Shown: piece by piece, positions 35,484 through 44,869 of the stretch
Position numbering within the stretch: position 1 is the stretch's first letter
Layout of the letters: each line of letters begins with the position of its first letter
NCBI GenBank assembly: GCA_033675265.1
Contig: JAUJYZ010001162.1
Coordinates: 1-64,000, forward strand
Direction: 5' to 3'
DNA length: 64,000 nucleotides
Origin: Actinostola sp. cb2023
Taxonomy: Eukaryota; Cnidaria; Anthozoa; Actiniaria; Actinostolidae
Notes under the pieces: model-generated
What the model saw: only the letters and a program-made list of their open reading frames with translations
What the model was told of the DNA's origin: nothing
Databases searched by the model: none
Program-made: the position numbers and the translations under genes

Positions 35484-35614
35484 TGTAATACTTAAGGTCT
35501 GATTACATTGACCTATTGCAATACTAGTATCACATTACTTGTATAAATGGATTTGTGTCACCATAATAAATCAGTTAGACTTTAGTCCTAAACTGTCTAG
35601 TTCAAGCTATTACA
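35484..35614 (+). repeat. 3' LTR of the Ty3-type element (131 bp)
   Basis: It begins TGTAATACTTAAGGTCTG after the polypurine tract at 35473-35483. It ends in ATTACA followed by the GTAGA target duplicate. Confidence 0.88.
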
Positions 35615-36861
35615 GTAGACGTCATCAAATTTGCATATTGAGATTTCAAACCTCTATAACTCATAAACGCAAGGTTCAAATCCCAAAATACTGAACCCAC
35701 CAACTATTCAGCTTATATTGAATAGATTTTTAAAACAATCTCACAGGGGTGATAGGCACTTTAACTCGTGCACTGGACAAGTAACAAAAGAAGCCATTTT
35801 CGCGTATGGGACAACATTGAGCCAAGCTAAAGAGATTTTAATATTGCGAGATCGATTATTTCATAATACTAATATCACTTGATGTTCGCGTCTCGACGTA
35901 GTCACTTTTTCGCTTCAACGACCTTTCACAGGTCATAAGAATTTATATAATACAAGTTTACATTCGTTTAATGCTTCAGAAATGGTGTTTCTATTTCTAT
36001 TTGTTACTTATTAATGAATTTGGTTCTCTTTATGATAATGTCTATAAAATGATAAAAACTATATTGTGCTGATTGGACTACTAGCTATGTCCCGGGAGTA
36101 TAGGGGCATTTGAACGCCTAAAATGACCCTGGGGTGGGGCATTTGAACGACTTTTTGGTCCGGGGGAGGAGAAGTTGAACAAAAAAAAAATTTGAACAAC
36201 CCAAAATCCCAAAGCCCGATGTTGAAGCTTCGATTTGACCGGTACATAACACCGTCAAATCATCAACCTTTTTATCCAGACTTGTAGGATCTTAGTTAAA
36301 TAGCTCATACCTTCAAAACTACGAAAACACTGAATATATCTGTAAGCTTATGTAATGTGGCTGATTTCCCATCCATCCTTGCGGTCTCAGCTTCTATGAT
36401 TTATGATTTGACCCGACAACGATTATGCAATTAGCTTATACAAACACTAAAAGCGTGCAATATTTACATTTCAACATGCTAACTATTGTTTTCTATTGCA
36501 CTAAATAGTGCAAAGTATTGCCTGCATGTACTCTAACTGGTCCCCTGGTCCCCTGATTTATTTTATGGCCGATTTCTTGCTGAATTTTTGATAGCGGTTC
36601 TTCTTCTGTAGATTTAAGCTTATATATATAAATACACGTACCATGAAACAGCATCATTAATAATATAACTTACCTAATAGTGATATATGTAAATAGAGCA
36701 GAACCAGTGTCCAGTGAGGTAGAACAAACTCCTAATTTTTGATCTTCAGCCGACTGCTTCGTTTGCAAAAGCGAACGGTTGTGCCGTTCGTGCCTACATG
36801 AAGTAGTTACCGCCAGCCGTGACGCGATCCATTTCCAGTCTCTCGCTGATCAAGCGAAAAC

Positions 36862-36934
36862 AATGATAATGGTTGATTTGAGGCGATTTGACAATTAATG
36901 ATAATCATTGTTTTGAGGAAGAGACTGTGTTGAT
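36862..36934 (-). repeat. Repeat X fragment
   Basis: CAATGATAATGGTTGATTTGAGGC and ACAATTAATGATAATCATTG match 9522-9594 in reverse. No other feature is seen in 36.44-37.0 kb, apart from a plausible splice donor at about 36668 on the minus strand. Confidence 0.5.
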
Positions 36935-37075
36935 CACAGACCATCGACCGACAGGGGTCCTGCATGTACTGATGAATAAACACAACTTCTAGCTGTTAAA
37001 ATTAAAGCAAATCAGTCGAGACTTCCCAAGGAAGCATCCAGATAATACAACAAACTCTATACTCACGGCGATACA

Positions 37076-37265
37076 GTTCTTGCGGGCCAAGTTTCTCTGC
37101 TGCTTCCAGGACAAAATAGAAGCCATTTCTTCCCGCCAAATTATATATCAATTCTTTCGTGTCAAAATGCAATTTCAAATCACATTGGGTACCAACAAAG
37201 ATAGCTTGAACATGGAATATCTCTATTTGGGCAAAATCAACCAATATCGTGCAGAAATAAACCAT
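37076..37265 (-). CDS. Possible exon of an unrecognised gene
   Basis: The minus-strand frame reads through ELIYNLAGRNGFYFVLEAAE and KLGPQELYR before a GTGAGTATAG donor near 37071. The composition is protein-like, with no satellite bias. No family is recognised and no flanking exons could be joined, so this is a weak call. A chance open frame is possible. Confidence 0.25.
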
Positions 37266-37974
37266 AAATGGCAGATTTTAGAGAGCGATATGTTGTCGTG
37301 TAGAGAAAGCGCGGGAATGTGATTGAGAAAGACTCATGACCGATGCTCAGCATGCATTATGACGATAATGCATTATCGTAGCTGTTGATAGCTACCTTTA
37401 CTTAATCCTGTTGAATTAATCCTAGCAACTGTCGATCAACTATAATTGCCTTAAATTCTGTGCGGCTCGTCATGATAGGTTATTTACTGACTGGGAGGTC
37501 CCTATAGTGAAAAACTGTGCCCTCGGTCTTGAAAGTGCTGATCGAGGCCCTCGTTGTAAAGGTTTTCGCCTTATGACGGACAGTTTCGCGTGTTTGTTGG
37601 CGGTATTTTCTGCATATATTGCAAGGCTAAATGCTAGCACTGGATGGGGCGCGGCAATGCGTGCTGTAGAGTGGACATTTATTGTACTACAAGCATGCAA
37701 TCCTTTCTTACAGTTTTCAGATTTGTATTTATGCATGGACTGACTGGTACTTCAAACTGGCTATATCGCGCGTTTCTTCCAAGTCCAGCGTAGGTACGTA
37801 TACTAGTAATGAATGCCTCCGGGTTGTGTCGTCATCATCGGAGAGATGTTCGCACAAAAGGGGGCTTAATTCATTTCGGTGTGGCTTCCAATTTATCAAA
37901 TATTTCATGAATCGAATTTATCAAAGGGGTCTAACAACGAAACTCCTTTTTGTGTGATCAGATCTCATATATAT

Positions 37975-38062
37975 GTCGAGTTCATTTGATTTGCATTTGA
38001 CTTTGAGTTCATTTGATTACCTTTTGACTTTGAGTTCATTTGCTTTGCTTTTGATGAGTTCG
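37975..38062. repeat. Three imperfect 27-bp repeats (GAGTTCATTTG)
   Basis: GAGTTCATTTGATTTGCATT, GAGTTCATTTGATTACCTTT and GAGTTCATTTGCTTTGCTTT follow one another, each ending TTTTGA or similar. Confidence 0.75.
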
Positions 38063-38372
38063 TGTAAAGGCCCAGTCGAAAACGCTCAACATCTTTTAGA
38101 GTGGGCCCAGACGAATCGGCGTATGCGTTGTGGATGGCTTGCCTTGGATACAACGTTTGTGGCGCCATGAATATGCAACCTCAAGTGACCTCAAGCACGG
38201 GCAACAGGTCACGTAGTCAGTATTTTGGGTAATATTTGTATTTTGCGTATTGGTTTAATATAAGCTGTCCGAAGCTCTGTTATTGTCTGTATTTGTATCT
38301 GATGACCTTTAGTAATCAGAATCCCGACATCTGGTTTTATTTATGACGTCAGCGAAAGCTCCCGACTACCTA

Positions 38373-38963
38373 AGAAGGGAGAAGGGTATGCAACAGACCC
38401 TTATGTAAACAAAAATCTTCGTCCTGAGTTTGTGCAAGAAAAGTCACGTGGGGTGGACAAGTGATGACACATACACTTTTGGGAGAATCGCAGTGTTACT
38501 CCGTTCAGAGTTTGTTCCTATCCGTAGAGAGAAAAATATGTCCTAATAATCTACAATCGAGATAAATCATGAATAAATAACGTATGCCTACCTGAAAATC
38601 TTTCAAAATTCAGTCGATGAGGGTTCGGAATAAATGTCATCCGTTATTGGGTATTCCCCAACTTCTAAAATATAAAGCTCTAGCATTTCTTTTAGATTAA
38701 AATACATATTCTGATTTCACTGCTACTGACCGTTTATATTTCAAGAGTGTGTTGTGATACAAATCTGTGATTACAAAATCCTGATTAAACAAAAGGTTAA
38801 TAAGAAAAATAAACAAACTTCGGTAAGTTCCAAAAACGTATCTATCATCACTTGTCCACCCCACGTGATTTTTCTTGCACAAAGTCAAGACGAAGGAAGA
38901 GAGAGGTCTAAGCCAATCAGAAGGTAGGATTCAGGTCTGTTGCATACCCTTCTCCCTTCTTAG
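38373..38963. mobile_element. Foldback MITE inserted in the left arm of the 38.2-41.4 kb element
   Basis: CCTAAGAAGGGAGAAGGGTATG at the left is mirrored by CATACCCTTCTCCCTTCTTAGG at the right. GTCACGTGGGGTGGACAAGTG is likewise mirrored further in. The right arm of the host element is continuous at this point. Confidence 0.8.
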
Positions 38964-39063
38964 GTCTGAATAGTATCCCAGAATGCATTGCGTTTCATAT
39001 TATATTATCGTTTTTTTTCGTGACGTCATTACTTTCTCACAACCGGCAAGACGACAAGAAGTA

Positions 39064-39318
39064 ATGGCGGCGTTTAGGCCTATTGCTGGTTACTCGGCGC
39101 CTGTCTTCGATGATATTCGGTTATTATACGTTCACTGCGTATCAAAAGAAGAGTTCTCGGTTTCCGTAACCGGCCTGGAAGGGCTTGAAGCTGTTTTTAG
39201 GATGGTTCACATCAGTTTTATCGACAAATTCAGCGAGAAACGTGTTGCGTTGGTCCCTTGCTCGACAACAGACCACAACTATTCGATGGACTCTCTCTTA
39301 ATAATAAGCTTTATTTAA
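39064..39318 (+). CDS. Hypothetical ORF inside a foldback element
   Basis: An ATG in a good context (AGTAATGGCGG) opens 84 codons starting MAAFRPIAGYSAPVFDDIRL. The first 65 residues have normal composition. The end runs into repeat-like sequence (AATAATAAGCTTTATT), so the true 3' end or a splice site may be lost. No family is recognised. It may be a first exon or a chance frame. Confidence 0.25.
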   Translation: MAAFRPIAGYSAPVFDDIRLLYVHCVSKEEFSVSVTGLEGLEAVFRMVHISFIDKFSEKRVALVPCSTTDHNYSMDSLLIISFI

Positions 39319-39919
39319 GCAGGGAACACCTTCAGCAAGCTGTTCTCCCAGGTGTCCCTGACATCAATAAATATACAATATACATCAATATAATAATTCA
39401 AAGGTGTTCGCAGCCCAGCGCTTGTTCGCCTAACAACATCGTAACAGTTTACGTCGAGATGCACCAGTGCTTGTCCTCTTCGCGCGTTTCTCTTTGGGTT
39501 TATGTGGCGTATTGCCCGTGCTAACATACGTTCGCTTTGAGCTTTCATCCATAATTCTGAAAAAGTAAAAGTTTATATTAGTTACTGCCTTTTAGCGTAT
39601 CTATTAGAACACAAGTTATTGATTTCAGCAACGTACGAAAGAGTTGTTTTGTCACATGCCGTGACGCGTTGTCACGAATGCTTCAGAGCAATGAAATACG
39701 ACCACAAGTGTCAAAAAATGTCTAACTTCGGAGCCAGTAAAACTATCTAAAACGTGGAGTAACTTTGAGTAAGTTTATATACAAACGTTCTCCAAGCCTT
39801 ACAGTACGATAACGTGTTATTAAAATATAAAATACTCGAGTCAATAATAAGAATAAAGCGGTTTTTGGTGAGCGCCTATCACTCAAATTTTCAAAGCGTA
39901 GTGAATACCCTTCGTAAGC

Positions 39920-41044
39920 CGGACGGTGTAAAGTGCAGGTTGCAGGTTGCAGGTTGCAGGTTGCAGGTTGCAGGTTGCAGGTTGCAGGTCAAACGTACAG
40001 TGCAACCCCGGTATTTCAAAATAACTCAAACCAATTTCCCTTGGATTATTTTTTCAGTCAATTTAATAAGCTTACTATCGGTTTAATATTTCGAACATTT
40101 TTTTGGCCGGTATTCGTCGAAAAAACGAAAGACTCCCGAAAGTAAGATTATAAAATGTTCAAATCAGGCAAATCCAATGAGTGAGGAAAGGCTGTGTTCG
40201 CACCACGTTCAGCTTCAAAATCAGTCCATTAAGGCATTAGTTGTTTTTCTCTGATCCAGATTGCAGGGAGATTGGCTCGATGATCAACTGTCAATACCTG
40301 TCTTTTCGGATCTTTTCGGCTTTCCATGAATAAAACCACCCCCAGAATAACAGCTTCTTACTTTGAGGAGTAAAATTCACGTGTCCAGGGATTTTCCAGT
40401 GGCAGTTTATCAAATCAATTGGCCAAGATAAGTCATGTTTTTAATACGGCAGCGACAAATCAGCCGCCATCTTTAGCTATAGCACTATGGGTTTCCTGTG
40501 GTAGGATATAATTGTGTTTGGGTTACCTGTGCTAAAGATGGCGGCTGATTTGTCGCTGCTGTATAAAAACATGACTTATCTTGGCCAATTGATTTGAAAA
40601 ACTGCTACTGGAAAACCCCTGGACACGTGAATTTTACTCCTCAAAGTAAGAAGCTGTTATTCTGGGGGTGGTTTTATTCATGGAAAGCCGAAAAGATCCG
40701 AAAAGACAGGTATTGACAGTTGATCATCGAGCCAATCTCCCTGCAATCTGGATCAGAGAAAAACAACTAATGCCTCGAACACAACCTTTCCTCACTCATT
40801 GGATTTGCCTGATTTGGACATTTTATAATCTTACTTTCGGGAGTCTTTCGTTTTTCGACGAATGCCGGCCAAAAAAATGTTCGAAATAACCGATAGTAAG
40901 CTTATTAAATTGACTGAAAAAATAATCCAAGGGAAATTGGTTTGAGTTATTTTGAAATACCGGGGTTGCACTGTACGTTTGACCTGCAACCTGCAACCTG
41001 CAACCTGCAACCTGCAACCTGCAACCTGCACTTTACACCGTCCG
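39920..41044. mobile_element. 1125-bp hairpin transposon with about 540-bp arms and 9-bp target duplication (Mutator-like)
   Basis: The arms start CGGACGGTGTAAAGTGCAGG and are near-identical inverses almost to the centre at about 40495. The right arm lacks about 30 bp present near 40205. Each arm begins with a (GCAGGTT) array of 8 copies (left) or 7 (right). TTCGTAAGC flanks both sides (39911-39919 and 41045-41053). A 9-bp duplication and very long terminal repeats fit MULE-type elements. The open frames are mirror shadows. Confidence 0.8.
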
Positions 41045-41449
41045 TTCGTAAGCTACTGATTTTTTCAAAAGACAGCGAGAAAATCATGAGATAAAGTCTT
41101 CAGGGAAGTAGTATTAATGCACTGGAAACATGTAATACAAATCTTACCTTCAATGCTGGCGATATTGCTAAACAAATCTTGCTTGTAAAACACTAACAAA
41201 TCACATTCTTGAAGACTGGAAGCGTGAACTTCACAACATTTCTCCCGCAATGCATTCTGGGATACTATTCAGACCTCCTCTGGGTAGTCGGGAGCTTTCG
41301 CTGACGTCATAAATAAAACCAGATGTCGGGATTCGGATTACTAAAGGTCATCAGATTCAAATACAGACAATAACAGAGCTTCGGACAGCTTATAACCGAT
41401 ACGCAAAATACAAATATTACCCAAAATACTGACTCTACGTGACCTGTTG

Positions 41450-42654
41450 CCCGTGCCTCAAGTACGTTTAAAGATGTACGATATACGTACCTCGAACAAT
41501 CGGAGATCTTTATCGATACTCATCGATACAAATAATCTTTCTCGTCACACAACTATCATTGTCATATTAAATACCCGGACTATACGCTCATTCAGCGTCT
41601 TCTTCTGTAACAGATCCCTGAAATCTAATGACGTTTTGATTTCGATTGTATTTTTGCCGTTCACTGACCTGTTTTGAGTTCTAAAATTAGGTCGCATCAT
41701 AGATGTATGACTCAGATAAGGATCATGCATCGTACTGAAACTATTCGACTCGTTTGTGGCGAACATGAATATGCAACCTCAAGTGACCTCAAGTCATAAT
41801 AGATGTATGAATCACACAAGGATCACACAACTGTAATCGTACTGAATTTTTCAAACGTGGAATAAAATAAACATCCATCGTGAGTTACTGAAAATAACTC
41901 GACTGGTTCGATTGTTTGCATGACTTCTCTACATATAATTATATATATAAGTTACTGAAAATAACTCGACTGGTTCGATTGTTTGCATGACTTCTGTACA
42001 CTGATATAGCTTTCTGTCGTAATAGATCCCTAAAATCTAAGGACGTTTTGATTTCGATTGTATTTTTGCCGTTCACTGACCTGTTTTGAGCGTGGAAATT
42101 CTGTTTTAAATAGCGCTACGCGGCGGTTCTATTTAAAACTAGACGCTCTACTAGCGTGAACTTGGGCTTCTTAATAAAGCTGTTTTGATAGATTTTAAAT
42201 GTGAAACCTAATAGCTTGTATCATCATACAGAAGTAGTTTTAGCCTACATGTATTACTTGCAGAATTTAAGTCACTCGTTGTGTGACTCAGTAGAGCATG
42301 CATACGTAATTAGCTTCAACACTCACACTCCTAGCTGACAGCTGCATGGCGAAGCACATTTCGATTACCTTGCAAGAAACGATTTCACAAACTCAATAAA
42401 ATTACGATCGAGTTCTTACTAAGCCACAGACATCTGTTAGAAATACACTTTCAGACAGAATTGCAAGGCCAAAAAGTATTCTCTAGGATATTTGCATATT
42501 TACTAAGCAGTATTAATGAACGACTCGACTGGCTCGAGCAAGGGAGCACGGCAAAATCCTTTTTGAATGCTGCTGGTGATTTGATTTATCGTTACGTACG
42601 TCTGCCATCTTGAATTTCGTTGATAAGCTGCTGACCACAACTTCTGTATACTCA

Positions 42655-42685
<31 letters not shown>

Positions 42686-43492
42686 GCGCATGCGCTATGG
42701 TGAACTTGCAGATTTGGCGTAGAAACACGACGACGACGACCAAAAAGAATAACCGTCTGTAATCTTAGACTTGGGCCTTCCACAGGAAGCCCAAGTAATT
42801 AGGTCGCGTAATAGATGTATGATCACACAATGATCACACAACTGTAATCATAATGAATTTTTCAAACGTGGAATAAAATAAATATCCATCGTGAGTTACT
42901 GAAAATAACTCGACTGGTTCGATTGTTTGCATGACTTCTGTACATATAGCTTTCTGTCAATATAGATGTTGTTACATCGCTGGTCGTGAGTTCAATTATA
43001 AATACTCAAGGACATAACTGTACACGTACTATTACAATTAAGCAACAAACATGGCATAGCGAGGTCATGATAGTTTTTGAGTTCATTTCATTTGCTTTTC
43101 AGTCTCGACTGGCCTGACTGTTTGCATGACTTCTTCTGTACATGTACATATAGCTTTCTGTCAATAGATGTAGTTACATCGCTGGTCGTGAGTTTGATTA
43201 TAACTAGAATCCCGACCTTTCAATATCTTGAAGATCTCAAACTGCTTTCAAATAATCTAAGATTAAATATCTACTTGAGTCCTGTACGTGTGTCGTTTGT
43301 TTAGCGATTAGAGCGGTTTTCCGCGAATTCAGGGACCGGAGAGTAGCTTGCTCCCTTATCTGCTGAGTTATCTTGAAACTCGATACGATCAAATACTTGG
43401 CATTTTGTGTCCGACGAATAATAATAATAATAATAATAAAAATAAAAAAAAGTCCATTTTATAACTCGGACTTCCTTCGGAAGGGCCCGAGT
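41450..43492. mobile_element. Cluster of repeat family R copies
   Basis: CCGTTCACTGACCTGTTTTGAG occurs near 41660 and 42070. AAATAACTCGACTGGTTCGA occurs near 41893, 41959 and 42904. Hairpin ends are at 42769-42796 (ACTTGGGCCTTCC..GGAAGCCCAAGT) and 43464-43492 (ACTCGGACTTCC-TTCG-GAAGGGCCCGAGT). A start motif AGACGCTCTACTAGCGTGAAC with TTGGGCTTC is at about 42138. I find no coding sequence. Confidence 0.5.
42647..42686 (+). ncRNA. U6 snRNA fragment (pseudogene)
   Basis: TATACT, then AAAATTGGAACGATACAGAG and AAGATTAGCATG reproduce the highly conserved centre of U6 spliceosomal RNA, including the ACAGAGA box. Two extra bases (CA) follow TATACT. The 5' stem-loop and the sequence after GCATG are missing, so it cannot be a working U6 gene. 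It lies inside R-family repeat DNA. Confidence 0.75.
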
Positions 43493-43962
43493 AATAACCA
43501 GTACAAGAGATTCCAAAGTTTGTCGGTGAGGGTCTTTGAGTTATAACTTTTTACAGAAAGGCACAAACAAGACTACACAATTACTACAATAATACACGAA
43601 CTCTTTTTGTCGTCTTCCTACAGCGGTATTCATAAAACAAAAATTTAATTATTCTTCAGTTCTTCAAAATTAGACTTTCTGGGGACGCCAGACTGTGAGG
43701 AACAGACGAAAGAGATGGAAGCCTTGAAAATATAGTTTCCGATATGAAAAATAATACAAAAGTATATATCATAAGTCACGCCCCAAGCTACTATATCTGA
43801 CAATATTAAAGAATTGATTGAATTCATTTCAGAAAGAACTGTTAATTCGTAAGAAAAATGTTTTTCAATATCAGCAATACAAGAGCAAATTATATACTTC
43901 TTATAACCAGCTTTTAATATTTTTAGTCGGGGAGCTTCATACACGCAACTCACGGTTCTTGA

Positions 43963-44110
43963 TAGAGCAGATTTCGTATGACTGTGAAAAACTTACGGTA
44001 CGGACGTGCCGTGCCGTGACCGTGATGATTTAGGATTTCGAATGAATCCGTGTCGTGACCGTGCCGTGCCGTGCGCCGTGGTTTTTCACAGTCATACGAA
44101 ATCTGCTCTA
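43963..44110. mobile_element. Foldback MITE in MMP unit A
   Basis: TAGAGCAGATTTCGTATGACTG is mirrored at the right end. The inner part repeats CGTGCCGTGCCGTGACCGTG in both directions. It is absent at the corresponding places near 51.2 and 56.6 kb. Confidence 0.85.
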
Positions 44111-44503
44111 TACAAACAAACCAACCGGTATTTTCAGATTCGAATCCAGGGATTGCCGTGGTAACCGGATTGCAAAACGCGCGTCTGCTGTCAAACATTA
44201 CAGCGGTGTCTACTGAAGTGTAACTCATAAAGACATATTGTAATTGATTATTCAGTGTTTATTCATAACTTTAGCAAAGAAGAAGTTTTACATCAACTTT
44301 TTCATAGACGCGATGGTCCTGTAACGAAAACAAAAGAAAGAAAGGTTGGTATATAGTCTTGTCTGTTTGTATTTATTAGTTTTCTTTGTTGTACTAAGCA
44401 TAGACAATGTAAACAAAATACAAAGCTCGTGTGAGTAGTAGGAATTTCGATGAAACGAAAAAAACAAAATTGTGGGAGACAAAAGTACGAGTTACATTTC
44501 AAA

Positions 44504-44665
44504 AGCCTGCGTAGCGGCGCAACGGTATAAGGGAAGGGGGAGGGGGGAGGAATAGGAGAGGGGAATGGAGAATGGGGAAGCAAGGATGCAAGCTTAAGGA
44601 AGCAAGGAAGCAAGGAAGCGGGGAAGCAAGGAAGCAAGCAAGCACGTTGCGGTGCTACGCAGGCT
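44504..44665. mobile_element. Small MITE with (AAGC)-rich centre in MMP unit A
   Basis: AGCCTGCGTAGC..GCGCAACG at the left is mirrored by CGTTGCGGTGCTACGCAGGCT. The centre is G-rich, then GGAAGCAAGGAAGC repeats. It is absent from units B and C. Confidence 0.8.
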
Positions 44666-44869
44666 ACACTACAACCAAGCAACGACACAGGAATCCCAAA
44701 CTAGCTTTGGTTACCTTAACAGGTGTTGCAGGTTTTCTTGCAGTTATTTTTCACGTATTGATTGTTTTTGCAATAACTCGACCAGCCACGACAGCGCCTG
44801 TCTTTATCCGCACACGAGCCTAGAAACCAACATGACTATTATTACTAGTAGTTTCTGGTAGAAAGTGTA

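Larger units (their letters stand above)
31392..35614 (+). mobile_element. Ty3/gypsy-type LTR retrotransposon, apparently young and intact in coding
   Basis: The two LTRs share 113 identical bases (31392-31504 and 35502-35614). The element is flanked by the 5-bp duplication GTAGA (31387-31391 and 35615-35619). The 3' LTR begins TGTAAT at 35484 directly after the purine tract GGGGGGAGGAA and ends ATTACA, giving 131 bp with TGTAAT..ATTACA ends. The 5' LTR lacks the first 18 bp. A primer-binding-site-like TTGGCGACGAGGAACG follows the 5' LTR. Identical LTRs imply recent insertion. Confidence 0.92.
31072..35764. mobile_element. Foldback element F, arms of about 155 bp, split by the Ty3 element
   Basis: The left arm starts TTAAAGTGCCTATAACCCC and includes TCAATATAAGCTGAATAG, AACCTTGCGTTTATGAG and GATGACGTCAACCCAG. 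The right arm is its inverse and ends GGGGTGATAGGCACTTTAA. The left arm supplies the empty-site sequence for the retrotransposon insertion in the right arm. Confidence 0.8.
30877..36246. mobile_element. TIR element M2, Harbinger-like by its TAA target site
   Basis: The ends TGTACCGGTCAAATCGAAGC and GCTTCGATTTGACCGGTACA are inverse copies over 24 bp or more. They are flanked by TAA at 30874-30876 and 36247-36249. The M1 copy at 19.9 kb shows a single TAA at the same place, which proves the insertion. A 3-bp TWA duplication is typical of PIF/Harbinger. No transposase is present; the interior is filled by element F. Confidence 0.7.
30793..36435. mobile_element. MITE M1, second copy, split by nested insertions
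   Basis: The left end AGCTAATTGCATAATCATTG and right end ACAACGATTATGCAATTAGC match the copy at 19739-20000 in reverse. Only about 270 bp belongs to M1 itself (30793-30876 and 36247-36435). The rest is inserted. Confidence 0.8.
38165..41455. mobile_element. Large foldback with about 220-bp arms, carrying other elements
   Basis: The left arm (38190-38372 plus 38963-38993) includes TATTTTGGGTAATATTTGTA, CCCGACATCTGGTTTTATTT and GAATAGTATCCCAGAATGCA. The right arm (41235-41455) is its inverse. A smaller foldback (38373-38963) interrupts the left arm. The interior holds one candidate ORF and the hairpin at 39920. Confidence 0.7.
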
